A model generated the notes under the pieces. The model had not been told where the DNA came from. It was given only the letters and a program-made list of their open reading frames with translations, and ran no database searches. Positions 21,790 through 29,870 of a stretch of 29,921 bases of DNA are shown piece after piece; within the stretch, counting starts at the first letter, position 1, and each line of letters begins with the position of its first letter. A program made the position numbers and the translations under genes. Source of the stretch: CAG-533 sp964589375 (lineage in GTDB: Bacteria > Bacillota_I > Bacilli_A > RF39 > UBA660); the NCBI GenBank assembly GCA_964589375.1, contig CAZPSA010000010.1, forward strand, positions 1-29,921, read 5' to 3'.

Positions 21790-24291
21790 ATGAGTTTGCT
21801 AAAAAAACTTGTTGATACAGAATATAAAGAATTAAAAAGATTTAATAAAATTGCCAATGAAATAGAAGCTCTTGATGATACTTATTCTAAATTATCTGAT
21901 GAAGAACTATCATCAAAAACCGCAGAATTTAAAGAAAGATTAGCCCAAGGGGAAACCTTAGATGACATTTTAGTTGAAGCCTTTGCAACTGCTCGTGAAG
22001 CAGCATATCGTAAAATAGGCGAAAAACCATATCGTGTCCAATTAATTGGTGGACTTGCAATTCATTATGGAAATATTGCTGAAATGAAAACAGGAGAAGG
22101 AAAAACCTTAACTACAATTCTTCCCGCTTATTTAAATGCTTTATCTGGCAAGGGAGTTCATGTTGTAACAGTTAATGAATATCTTTCTGCTCGTAACGCC
22201 GAATGGATGGGGCCAATTTATGATTTTTTAGGTGTATCCGTTGGGGTAAATTTACGCGAACTTAGTCCTGAAGAGAAACAAAAAGTTTATAACTGTGATA
22301 TCACATACTCAACCAATAATGAAATCGGCTTTGACTACTTAAGAGATAATATGGTTCAAAGAAAAGAAGATCGAACTCAAAGAGGATTAAATTACGTTAT
22401 CATCGATGAGGTAGACTCCATTTTAATTGATGAAGCAAGAACCCCACTAATTATTTCTGGTGGTAAAATGAACTCAGCAAATCTATACGTTGAGGCCGAC
22501 AGTGCCGTAAAAAAATTAAAGAACGAAACAGACTACACAGTTGATGAAAAAACCAAGACTGTTATGCTAACTGAAAATGGTAGCAAAGAAATTGAAAAAT
22601 ATTTTAAACTTACTAATCTATATGATGCTAATAACACGGCTTTAGTTCATCATATTAACCAAGCTCTAAAAGCAAACTATGGTATGAAAATAGATGTTGA
22701 TTATGTTGTAGATGAAGAAGGTTCTGTTGTTATTGTAGATCAATTCACCGGAAGACTTATGCATGGCCGCCAATTTAGTGAAGGTCTTCATCAAGCTATT
22801 GAAGCTAAAGAAGGCGTAAAAATAAACGAAGAAACCAAAACTATGGCGACAATAACTTTCCAAAATTTATTTAGAATGTACAATAAGATTTCTGGTATGA
22901 CTGGTACTGCCAAAACTGAAGAAGAAGAATTCCGTGATATTTATAATATGTATGTAATAGAAATACCTACCAATAAACCTTGTATAAGAGAGGATATGGC
23001 TGACTTAATGTTCGCGACCGAAAAGGGCAAATATAATGCTATTGTAAACTTTATTAAAGAAATTCATGCGACAGGCCAACCAATTCTAGTCGGTACAATA
23101 TCAGTAGAATCCAATGAATTTTTAAGTAAGCTTCTTCAAAAAGAACACTTACCTCATGAAGTATTAAATGCTAAAAATCATGCTCGTGAAGCTGAAATAA
23201 TTGCTAAAGCGGGTGAAAAAGGTTCAATAACAATTGCAACTAACATGGCAGGTCGTGGAACTGACATTAAATTAGGCGAAGGTGTAAAAGACTTAGGCGG
23301 ATTATGTGTAATTGGAACTGAAAGACACGAATCAAGGCGCATTGATAATCAGCTAAGAGGTCGTGCTGGTCGTCAAGGGGACCCTGGTTATTCTCAATTT
23401 TTCATATCATTTGAAGATGAACTAATGAGAAGATTTGGTACTGACAAAGTAAAAACAATGATTCAAAATATTGGCTATGATGATACTATGCCAATTAGAT
23501 CAAAAATGTTCTCTAAAAGCATAGAAAGTGCTCAAAAAAAAGTTGAAGGTAACAACTATGATACTCGTAAAAATCTTCTTGATTATGATAATATAGTTTC
23601 TGAACAACGTAAAATAATATATAAACGAAGAAATGAAATTTTAGATACAGAAGATATTAATACATTAACTATTGAAACCTTCAAAGATTACATTGATGAA
23701 TTCGTTGATGACCACATTGCCCCTGAAGTACATTTAACTAGTGATGATTTAGAAGCTATCAGTACCCATTTTAATAACAATCTTTTAAAAACAAATAAAG
23801 TTGATATAAAAAATCTTGAAAATAAAACTGAAGATGAGGTTAGCGATTATATCTCAGAAATAATTATTAAAGATTATGAAAATAAATTAAGCTCTGTCCC
23901 TAAAGAAATAAGTAACAATTTTGAAAGATTTATTTCTTTAAAAGTTATTGATGATGCTTGGATTGAACATATAAACGCAATGGAACATCTAAGAGAAGGT
24001 ATTGGCTTACGTGGCTATGGTCAAACAAATCCGCTTCAAGCTTATGCTTTAGAAGGTTATGAGATATTTGAAAAAATGCAAGATAATATTGATGCAAATA
24101 TTACACAGTTTTTAATGAAAGTTGAAATAAAACAAAATATTACCCCAAAACCAAAACAAAATATTCAAACCAATGATGGTAAGGAAACATTAAAATCTAA
24201 GCCAAAGGTAAACGAAAATAAAAAAATTGGTCGTAATGACCCTTGTCCATGTGGCAGTGGGAAGAAATACAAACAATGTTGTGGAAAATAG
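21790..24291 (+). CDS. secA: Preprotein translocase ATPase SecA
   Basis: Motor ATPase that drives proteins through SecYEG. 833 aa, full length. Visible: Walker A region MKTGEGKTL (99-107), VIIDEVDSILIDEARTPLIISG (DEVD helicase motif), the preprotein cross-linking region, GTISVESNEFLSKLL, NMAGRGTDIKLGEG, GTERHESRRIDNQLRGRAGRQGDPG, the helical scaffold (AWIEHINAMEHLREGIGLRGYGQ), and a C-terminal zinc-binding tail CPCGSGKKYKQCC for SecB/phospholipid contact. hpf precedes it as usual, but prfB, which normally follows secA in Firmicutes, is absent here. SD AGAGGTGAT. A good terminator follows. Confidence 0.98.
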   Translation: MSLLKKLVDTEYKELKRFNKIANEIEALDDTYSKLSDEELSSKTAEFKERLAQGETLDDILVEAFATAREAAYRKIGEKPYRVQLIGGLAIHYGNIAEMKTGEGKTLTTILPAYLNALSGKGVHVVTVNEYLSARNAEWMGPIYDFLGVSVGVNLRELSPEEKQKVYNCDITYSTNNEIGFDYLRDNMVQRKEDRTQRGLNYVIIDEVDSILIDEARTPLIISGGKMNSANLYVEADSAVKKLKNETDYTVDEKTKTVMLTENGSKEIEKYFKLTNLYDANNTALVHHINQALKANYGMKIDVDYVVDEEGSVVIVDQFTGRLMHGRQFSEGLHQAIEAKEGVKINEETKTMATITFQNLFRMYNKISGMTGTAKTEEEEFRDIYNMYVIEIPTNKPCIREDMADLMFATEKGKYNAIVNFIKEIHATGQPILVGTISVESNEFLSKLLQKEHLPHEVLNAKNHAREAEIIAKAGEKGSITIATNMAGRGTDIKLGEGVKDLGGLCVIGTERHESRRIDNQLRGRAGRQGDPGYSQFFISFEDELMRRFGTDKVKTMIQNIGYDDTMPIRSKMFSKSIESAQKKVEGNNYDTRKNLLDYDNIVSEQRKIIYKRRNEILDTEDINTLTIETFKDYIDEFVDDHIAPEVHLTSDDLEAISTHFNNNLLKTNKVDIKNLENKTEDEVSDYISEIIIKDYENKLSSVPKEISNNFERFISLKVIDDAWIEHINAMEHLREGIGLRGYGQTNPLQAYALEGYEIFEKMQDNIDANITQFLMKVEIKQNITPKPKQNIQTNDGKETLKSKPKVNENKKIGRNDPCPCGSGKKYKQCCGK

Positions 24292-24293
24292 TT

Positions 24294-24318
24294 AAAAGCC
24301 TTGAAATAAAGGCTTTTT
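24294..24318 (+). terminator. secA terminator
   Basis: AAAAGCCTT (24294-24302), loop GAAATA, AAGGCTTTTT (24309-24318). Confidence 0.9.
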
Positions 24319-24342
24319 CCATACAAAAATTAGGAACTTTTA

Positions 24343-24391
24343 TTTAGATACGTTATTAAATACGTTGCGAAAAAGTATCTAAAAAGTATCT
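24343..24391. repeat. Nested inverted and direct repeat site
   Basis: TTTAGATAC (24343-24351) and GTATCTAAA (24375-24383) form a perfect 9-bp inverted repeat, 23-bp spacer. AAAAAGTATCT is repeated in tandem (24370-24380 and 24381-24391), and ATACGTT is repeated with 12-bp period (24348 and 24360). Such layering resembles a recombinase or regulator binding site. Confidence 0.55.
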
Positions 24392-24515
24392 AGAATGAAT
24401 GCCGAACAAGAAAAACGTAGTATTTTCAATGCTTTTAGAAACTTTGAACCAATGCCATAGTGATATTGGTAAAAAAATAGTAAAATTAATGTGAAAGATA
24501 AATAGTAATTTATAG

Positions 24516-24546
24516 AGTAAATCTTGAAAAAGATTTGCTTTTTTGA
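24516..24546 (+). terminator. Orphan terminator upstream of the ABC operon
   Basis: AGTAAATCTT (24516-24525), loop GAAA, AAGATTTGCT (24530-24539) and a T-run. No gene is transcribed into it locally, so it insulates the cassette or is a relic of a lost gene. Confidence 0.75.
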
Positions 24547-24549
24547 TTT

Positions 24550-24584
24550 TTGTAACTTACTTGTAACTTTGAATATCATATAAT
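24550..24584 (+). promoter_or_regulatory. ABC operon promoter with 11-bp direct repeat
   Basis: TTGTAACTTAC (24550-24560) and TTGTAACTTTG (24561-24571) form a direct repeat of period 11, typical of OmpR-family regulator sites. TATAAT lies at 24579-24584 and the expected -35 position (24556-24561) falls at the repeat junction, suggesting an activator-dependent promoter. Confidence 0.6.
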
Positions 24585-24609
24585 TAGCTAGTAAGAAAGG
24601 AGTTTTATT

Positions 24610-25281
24610 ATGGAAATATTAAAAGTTAAAAATCTTACAAAGATTTATGGTAAAGGAACAACAAAAGTAGTTGCTCTTGATAATGTATCATTTTCAGTAA
24701 GTAAAGGAGAATTCGTTGCAATAGTTGGTGCCTCTGGTAGTGGTAAATCAACATTATTACATTTAATTGGAGGAGTAGACAGACCAACATCAGGGAATGT
24801 TTATATTGATGGAAAAGACATATATAAACTTGATGATGATAAACTTGCGATTTTTAGAAGAAGACAAGTAGGACTTGTATATCAATTTTACAATTTAATT
24901 CCTATTTTGAATGTAGAAGAAAATATAACATTGCCATTAGATTTAGATAATAGAAAAGCAAATAAAGAACATCTTAATTCTTTAATAAAATTATTAGGAT
25001 TAGAAAGCAGAAAACATCATTTGCCTAATGAGTTATCTGGTGGACAACAACAAAGAACTTCTATTGGTAGAGCATTAGTTACTAATCCAACAATTATTCT
25101 TGCAGATGAGCCAACAGGAAATTTAGATTCCAAATCAAGTGATGAAATAATTGAATTGTTAAGAAAATCTAACAAAGATTATAAGCAAACAATTATTATG
25201 ATTACACACAATATGGAAATAGCAAAATGTGCTGATAGAATTATTCAAATTGAAGATGGAAAAATTGTTAAGGAGATATAG
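24610..25281 (+). CDS. ABC transporter ATPase (LolD/MacB/SalX type)
   Basis: ATP-binding subunit of a MacB/LolD/Bce-like exporter (223 aa). Walker A GASGSGKST (40-48), Q-loop Gln92, signature LSGGQ (142-146), Walker B ILADEP (163-168) and H-loop His200 are intact. SD AAAGGAG. The next gene, its permease, starts 2 nt after the stop. All arginine codons are AGA and no Thr codon is ACC, unlike the genes before it, suggesting a different origin. The substrate is unknown; homologues with a linked two-component system usually handle antimicrobial peptides or lipid-linked antibiotics. Confidence 0.95.
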   Translation: MEILKVKNLTKIYGKGTTKVVALDNVSFSVSKGEFVAIVGASGSGKSTLLHLIGGVDRPTSGNVYIDGKDIYKLDDDKLAIFRRRQVGLVYQFYNLIPILNVEENITLPLDLDNRKANKEHLNSLIKLLGLESRKHHLPNELSGGQQQRTSIGRALVTNPTIILADEPTGNLDSKSSDEIIELLRKSNKDYKQTIIMITHNMEIAKCADRIIQIEDGKIVKEI

Positions 25282-25283
25282 TT

Positions 25284-27791
25284 ATGGAAATACTAACTAA
25301 ATTAACAAAAAGAAATCTTAAATTAAATAAAAAAAGAACAATAGGAACTATAATTGGTATAGTTTTATCAGTAGCGCTAATATGTGCTTTAAGTGGAATG
25401 TTTAGTAGTTTCCAAGAAACATTGATACAAAATGCTATTAACGAAAGAGGTAATTTTCATATTACGTTAGAAACAATAAATAGAGAACAATTAAGTAAAT
25501 ATGAATTGAATAAAGATATTGCGACTATAAGTGCATTATATGAATTAGGAGAATCAGAATATGTAAATTCTAGTGAAGACAGTCCGTATATTACAGTATA
25601 TTCAATAAATCAAGAGGGATTTGACACTTTATCTTATACGATAATAGATGGTAATTTTCCTAAAAATTCTAATGAAATTGTTATAAGTAAAAAAATGGCT
25701 TTACAATCTAAATTAAAAGTTGGTGACTATTTAGAGTTAAATATAGGAACTAGAAAAATAAATAATGGACATAAGTTGGATCAGTATAATCCATATCAAA
25801 GTGAAGATAAAGAATATATAGATAATCCTACATATAAAAAATATAAAGTAGTTGGCATTTCTTATAGAGAAAGAAATAGTTCAGCGACTTATGGAATTAC
25901 AACTAATGTAGAAAATGATAATATTCACGCATACATAACATTAAATAATCCAAAAGATTATAAACAATCTTTTATAGAACTATTAAATGTTGATGATTAT
26001 GATAATATTAGATTTAGTAGAAATAAAGAATTTGGTTTTGCTTTTACAATAAATGATGAATTATTAAGGTGGCAGGTATTTGCGTTTTCTGATTCTACAA
26101 TAAGTATGTTTACTGCTATTGCTGCCGTAGTAGTGGCAATTATAATTATTGTTAGTGTATTTTGTATTAGAAACTCATTTGCTATTTCTACAGCAGAGAA
26201 AATGAAAATGTATGGAATGTTAGCAAGTGTTGGTGCTACAAAAAAACAAATAAAAAAGAGTGTAATTTTAGAAGGCCTAATTTTAGGTTTAATAGGAATA
26301 CCTATTGGAATATTGTGTGGTTTTATTGCTGTATTTATTTTAATTAAAATAGTTAATTTATTATTAGGAGATTTCTTGTTTAACAGTATTGACGGAATTG
26401 TATTTAATATGTCAATAATACCAATAATAGCATCTGTTATTTTAGGATATTTAACAATATACTTATCTAGCATTACATCTGCAAAAAGGGCAAGTCGTGT
26501 TAGTCCAATTGAAAATTTAAGAAATACAAAAGATGTAAAAATAAATGCGGATAAGTTGAAGACACCTAAAATTATAAATGCATTATTTAAAACAGGTGGA
26601 GTAATTGCATATAAAAATCTAAAAAGAAGCAAAAAGAAATATAGAACAACAGTTATTTCTCTTACAGTTAGTATATTTGTGTTTATAGCAATGTTCTCAT
26701 TTATAAATGAAAGTTTTGTTATGACCAGTTCATATTATACTGATTATAAATATAATGTAGTAGTAAAAGGTATTAGAAATTATAGTGAAGATGAAATAAA
26801 ACAATTAAGAGAATTAGATAATATAAACGAAATTTATATATTATATGAAAATATGTACTCAGGGAAAATTAAAGATAAAGACAAAATACTATACTACAAT
26901 GAGTCAGGTTTAGATGAAGAAGATGCCGGTGTTGATATTAAAGTTGTAGATTCAAACTTGTTTAAAATTTATGTTGAAGAATTAGGATTAAATTATAATG
27001 AAGTAAAAAATAAAGGTATTTTAATTGATGATTTAAGATATTGGAGTGAAACAAAAGAAAAAGAAATATTTGGAAAAAAATATGGATATAAAAAAGGCGA
27101 TATAATGAATATAAAATATAGTCTTGATGATGAAGATGTTGATTTATCTGTTGAATTAGCCGAAGTAACAACAAAAAGGGTAATGGGGCTTGAAAATAAT
27201 TATTATAATGGTGGCTATTTAGTATTAAATAAAGATTATTATGAAGAACAAGCGAGATACCCTTATATGTTAATGTATAATTCATCTAATACAGAACAAT
27301 TAGTAAAAGATATTGAGTTAATAGATTACAGACTAACGATAGGTGATATAGAAAAGTCGGTTCAATCAGAAAGAGCAATGTTATTAGTAATTAGTATTTT
27401 TTTATATGGATTTATAGGCGTTATAACACTTATTGGTGTAACTAATATATTTAATACTATTACTTCAAATATGGAATTAAGACAAAAAGAGTTTGCAATG
27501 CTAAAAAGTGTTGGTATGACAAAAAAAGAATTTAACAGAATGATTAACTTGGAGACTTTATTTTATAGTACAAAATCATTATTTTATGGTATTACATTAG
27601 GTTTAATTGGATCGTATATAATTCACTTGGCATTTAGCAAAAGTGTTGAAAGAGCATTTGCTCTGCCATTAACAGCAATTATTATAAGTATCATATTTGT
27701 GTTTATCATAGTTTATATTATTATGAAGTATTCTATAAATAAGATTAACAAACAAAATACAATAGAAACAATTAGAAACGAAAATATATAA
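25284..27791 (+). CDS. FtsX-like ABC transporter permease
   Basis: Membrane partner of the preceding ATPase (835 aa). Architecture is duplicated: TM ~19-40, extracytoplasmic MacB_PCD-like domain ~45-265, three TMs (~273-297, ~326-352, ~372-397), a cytoplasmic link, TM ~452-473, a second extracytoplasmic domain ~475-690, and three TMs (~698-722, ~762-785, ~792-817). FtsX-domain motifs GMLASVGATKKQIKKSVILEG and AMLKSVGMTKKEFNRMINLE occupy equivalent places. That fits 'mechanotransmission' exporters rather than the ten-TM BceB type. Start codon follows SD GGAGA within the end of the ATPase gene. A terminator follows, so the ABC pair forms one transcript. Confidence 0.92.
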   Translation: MEILTKLTKRNLKLNKKRTIGTIIGIVLSVALICALSGMFSSFQETLIQNAINERGNFHITLETINREQLSKYELNKDIATISALYELGESEYVNSSEDSPYITVYSINQEGFDTLSYTIIDGNFPKNSNEIVISKKMALQSKLKVGDYLELNIGTRKINNGHKLDQYNPYQSEDKEYIDNPTYKKYKVVGISYRERNSSATYGITTNVENDNIHAYITLNNPKDYKQSFIELLNVDDYDNIRFSRNKEFGFAFTINDELLRWQVFAFSDSTISMFTAIAAVVVAIIIIVSVFCIRNSFAISTAEKMKMYGMLASVGATKKQIKKSVILEGLILGLIGIPIGILCGFIAVFILIKIVNLLLGDFLFNSIDGIVFNMSIIPIIASVILGYLTIYLSSITSAKRASRVSPIENLRNTKDVKINADKLKTPKIINALFKTGGVIAYKNLKRSKKKYRTTVISLTVSIFVFIAMFSFINESFVMTSSYYTDYKYNVVVKGIRNYSEDEIKQLRELDNINEIYILYENMYSGKIKDKDKILYYNESGLDEEDAGVDIKVVDSNLFKIYVEELGLNYNEVKNKGILIDDLRYWSETKEKEIFGKKYGYKKGDIMNIKYSLDDEDVDLSVELAEVTTKRVMGLENNYYNGGYLVLNKDYYEEQARYPYMLMYNSSNTEQLVKDIELIDYRLTIGDIEKSVQSERAMLLVISIFLYGFIGVITLIGVTNIFNTITSNMELRQKEFAMLKSVGMTKKEFNRMINLETLFYSTKSLFYGITLGLIGSYIIHLAFSKSVERAFALPLTAIIISIIFVFIIVYIIMKYSINKINKQNTIETIRNENI

Positions 27792-27801
27792 TAATTTTAT
27801 G

Positions 27802-27827
27802 AGGGATACGTAAAATATCCCTTTATT
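27802..27827 (+). terminator. ABC operon terminator
   Basis: AGGGATA (27802-27808), 7-nt loop, TATCCCT (27816-27822), then TTATTT. Confidence 0.7.
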
Positions 27828-27829
27828 TA

Positions 27830-27838
27830 TGGTATAAT
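27830..27838 (+). promoter_or_regulatory. Two-component operon extended -10 promoter
   Basis: TGGTATAAT (TATAAT 27833-27838) just after the ABC terminator, without a consensus -35; SD AAAGGA follows. Confidence 0.6.
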
Positions 27839-27861
27839 TACAACGAAAAAGGAATATAAAA

Positions 27862-28512
27862 ATGGATATATTATTAGTAGAAGATAATGAAAATATTATT
27901 AGTGGATTAAAATATGCTTTTGCAAAAAATAACTATAATTTAATTGCAAAAGATTGTGTTAAAACCGCTAAAGAATATTTAAAGGCTAATAAACCAGAAC
28001 TTATAATATTAGATGTTTCACTTCCAGATGGTAATGGCTTTGATTTATATGAATCATTCATTAGAGAAAAAAAGATACCACTTATATTTTTAACTGCTCG
28101 TGATGATGAAAATGATGTTATTAAAGGACTAAATCTGGGTGCAGAAGATTATATGACTAAACCGTTTTCAACAAAAGAATTGTTAGTAAGAATAAATAAA
28201 ATTATTTTGAGAAATAAAAAAATTTCAATTATTAAAATAAAGGATATTAGTTTTGACTTAAATAAAATGATAGTAAAAAAAGATGATAATGAATTAGAGT
28301 TATCTAGTTTAGAATTAAAAATATTGCATTTATTATTTATAAATATAGGTAAGGTAGTTAAAAGAAATACAATACTAGATAAAATTTGGGAATGGACAGG
28401 GAATGATGTTGATGACCACACAGTCACAGTTTATCTAAAACGAATAAGAGAGAAAATTGGAACTGATATTATAGTAACGATAAAAGGTATAGGGTATAGA
28501 ATAGATGAATAA
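27862..28512 (+). CDS. OmpR-family response regulator
   Basis: DNA-binding response regulator (216 aa). Receiver domain with acidic pocket Glu7/Asp8, phospho-acceptor Asp51 (IILDVSLPDGNG), Thr78 and Lys100 (DYMTKPF). C-terminal winged helix (~130-216): LSSLELKILHLLFINIGKVVKRNTILDKIW, DDHTVTVYLKRIREKIG, IKGIGYRI. The stop overlaps the histidine kinase start by 8 nt. Likely target: the 11-bp direct repeat at 24550-24571 ahead of the ABC genes. Confidence 0.96.
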   Translation: MDILLVEDNENIISGLKYAFAKNNYNLIAKDCVKTAKEYLKANKPELIILDVSLPDGNGFDLYESFIREKKIPLIFLTARDDENDVIKGLNLGAEDYMTKPFSTKELLVRINKIILRNKKISIIKIKDISFDLNKMIVKKDDNELELSSLELKILHLLFINIGKVVKRNTILDKIWEWTGNDVDDHTVTVYLKRIREKIGTDIIVTIKGIGYRIDE

Positions 28513-29716
28513 TAGAAAATATTTATTTAAGCATTTTGTTAGAAGTTTTATAGTAATTAGTATTTTTTTAGTTTTATTCTTTTTAATTGAACGAGTTGAA
28601 TATAATAGTTATAAACAAAATACAAATTATAAATTAAGTGCAATATTAGAAAAAGTAAAAGAAAACTATCCTAATGTTAAGGAAGATGAATTATTAGATA
28701 TTTTAAAGTCAAACGAAGTAAATAACGACACATTAAGCCAATATGGATATGATATTATTGATGATTCATATATAAAACAAAATGATTACGATAATATGCT
28801 TTTTAAATTTTTAAAAACTATTACAACATTATCAGCATTTGTAATGTTAATATATATATTTGTTAAGTATAATATCAAGACAGATAAAGAAATAGATAAA
28901 ATAATAAAGTGTATTGAAGAAATAAATCATAAAAATTATGAATTAAAATTAGAAGATTTATCAGAAGATAAGTTATCAATTTTAAAACAAGAAATATATA
29001 AGACAACAATAATGCTAAAAGAAAATGCAGAAAACTCGCTGAAAGACAAAGTAGATTTAAAAAATTCATTACAAGATATTTCCCATCAATTAAAAACACC
29101 ATTAACTTCAATTAGCATAATGTTAGATAATATAATTGATGATCCAGATATGGATATTGATGTTAGACACAATTTTATAAAGCAAATAAAAAGAGAAATT
29201 ACTAATATTTCATTTTTAGTACAGTCAATTTTAAAATTATCTAAATTTGAATCTAATACTATTGATTTTAACAGAAAAGAAGTATCTATTAAAAATATAG
29301 TTGAAGAAATATTGAAAAATGTATCTAATCTATGTGATTTAAAAGATATTGAAATTAAAGTGAAAAATAAAAGTAAAAATAAAATTTATTGTGATTGTAA
29401 ATGGCAAATAGAGGCTATAACAAATATTTTAAAGAATGCAGTAGAATATTCTAATAATGGTAGTAAAGTTTTATTAGAATGTGAAGATAATAGTTTATAT
29501 TCACAAATAAGAATTACAGACTATGGAAAAGGAATGGATAAAGAAGATACATTAAATCTTTTCAAAAGATTTTACAAAGGTAAAGATTCTGCAAAAGATA
29601 GTATTGGAATAGGATTATCTTTGGCAAAGGCGATTATAGAAAAAGATAATGGTAAAATAGTTGTGGAATCTGAAAAGAATAAAGGTACAATATTCACAAT
29701 TAAATATTTTCGCTAA
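28505..29716 (+). CDS. Sensor histidine kinase
   Basis: Membrane kinase partner of the preceding regulator (403 aa). TM1 ~12-28, an external loop of ~70 residues (29-~98), TM2 ~103-122, a HAMP-like linker, H-box ISHQLKTPLTS (His194), N-box NILKNAVEYSNNGS, G1 DYGKGMDKED, F-box RFYKGKDS, G2 GIGLSLAKAI. The external loop is larger than the very short loop of BceS-type kinases that rely on the transporter for sensing, so direct ligand detection is possible. It overlaps the regulator gene. The terminator lies ~55 nt downstream. Confidence 0.95.
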   Translation: MNNRKYLFKHFVRSFIVISIFLVLFFLIERVEYNSYKQNTNYKLSAILEKVKENYPNVKEDELLDILKSNEVNNDTLSQYGYDIIDDSYIKQNDYDNMLFKFLKTITTLSAFVMLIYIFVKYNIKTDKEIDKIIKCIEEINHKNYELKLEDLSEDKLSILKQEIYKTTIMLKENAENSLKDKVDLKNSLQDISHQLKTPLTSISIMLDNIIDDPDMDIDVRHNFIKQIKREITNISFLVQSILKLSKFESNTIDFNRKEVSIKNIVEEILKNVSNLCDLKDIEIKVKNKSKNKIYCDCKWQIEAITNILKNAVEYSNNGSKVLLECEDNSLYSQIRITDYGKGMDKEDTLNLFKRFYKGKDSAKDSIGIGLSLAKAIIEKDNGKIVVESEKNKGTIFTIKYFR

Positions 29717-29770
29717 AAAATTAAAGAATAAAAAATAACCAAACAGAATAATAAATTACGATTTATAAAG

Positions 29771-29797
29771 CAGATCATGTAAAATGATTTGTTTTTT
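29771..29797 (+). terminator. Terminator after the two-component genes
   Basis: CAGATCAT (29771-29778), loop GTAAA, ATGATTTG (29784-29791, one G-U pair), then T6. Confidence 0.75.
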
Positions 29798-29816
29798 ATG
29801 TTTAATTGCTAATGCA

Positions 29817-29845
29817 TTGACAACTGCGTATAAAGTGTATATAAT
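29817..29845 (+). promoter_or_regulatory. GntR-family gene promoter
   Basis: Consensus TTGACA (29817-29822), 17-nt spacer, TATAAT (29840-29845). Confidence 0.85.
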
Positions 29846-29856
29846 GAATATATACA
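29836..29856. promoter_or_regulatory. Palindromic operator over the -10 box
   Basis: TGTATATA (29836-29843), 5-nt centre, TATATACA (29849-29856): perfect 8-bp arms covering the -10 and start site. It fits autorepression by the GntR-family protein encoded just downstream. Confidence 0.65.
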
Positions 29857-29870
29857 GAAAGAGGCGAACT

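Larger units (their letters stand above)
24319..24609. other. Gene-free junction between secA and the ABC/two-component cassette
   Basis: About 290 bp without a supported gene. It contains the nested repeat site 24343-24391, a 31-codon open stretch (24399-24494, encoding MPNKKNVVFSMLLETLNQC and onward) with no SD that could be the eroded end of an older gene, a terminator (24516-24546), and the ABC operon control region. The position, between a universally conserved gene and a compositionally distinct cassette, suggests an old insertion junction. Confidence 0.5.

Noticed and set aside
24379..24579. 66-codon - strand open frame in the secA/ABC gap
   Set aside because: It would run antisense through a terminator and the ABC promoter, has low-complexity composition and no recognisable domain.
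25997..26632. 211-codon open frame on the - strand
   Set aside because: It is antisense to the FtsX-like permease, whose frame has full family motifs; AT-rich DNA produces such shadows.
26962..27285. 107-codon open frame on the - strand
   Set aside because: Low-complexity His/Leu/Tyr/Ile composition typical of an antisense shadow of the permease external domain.
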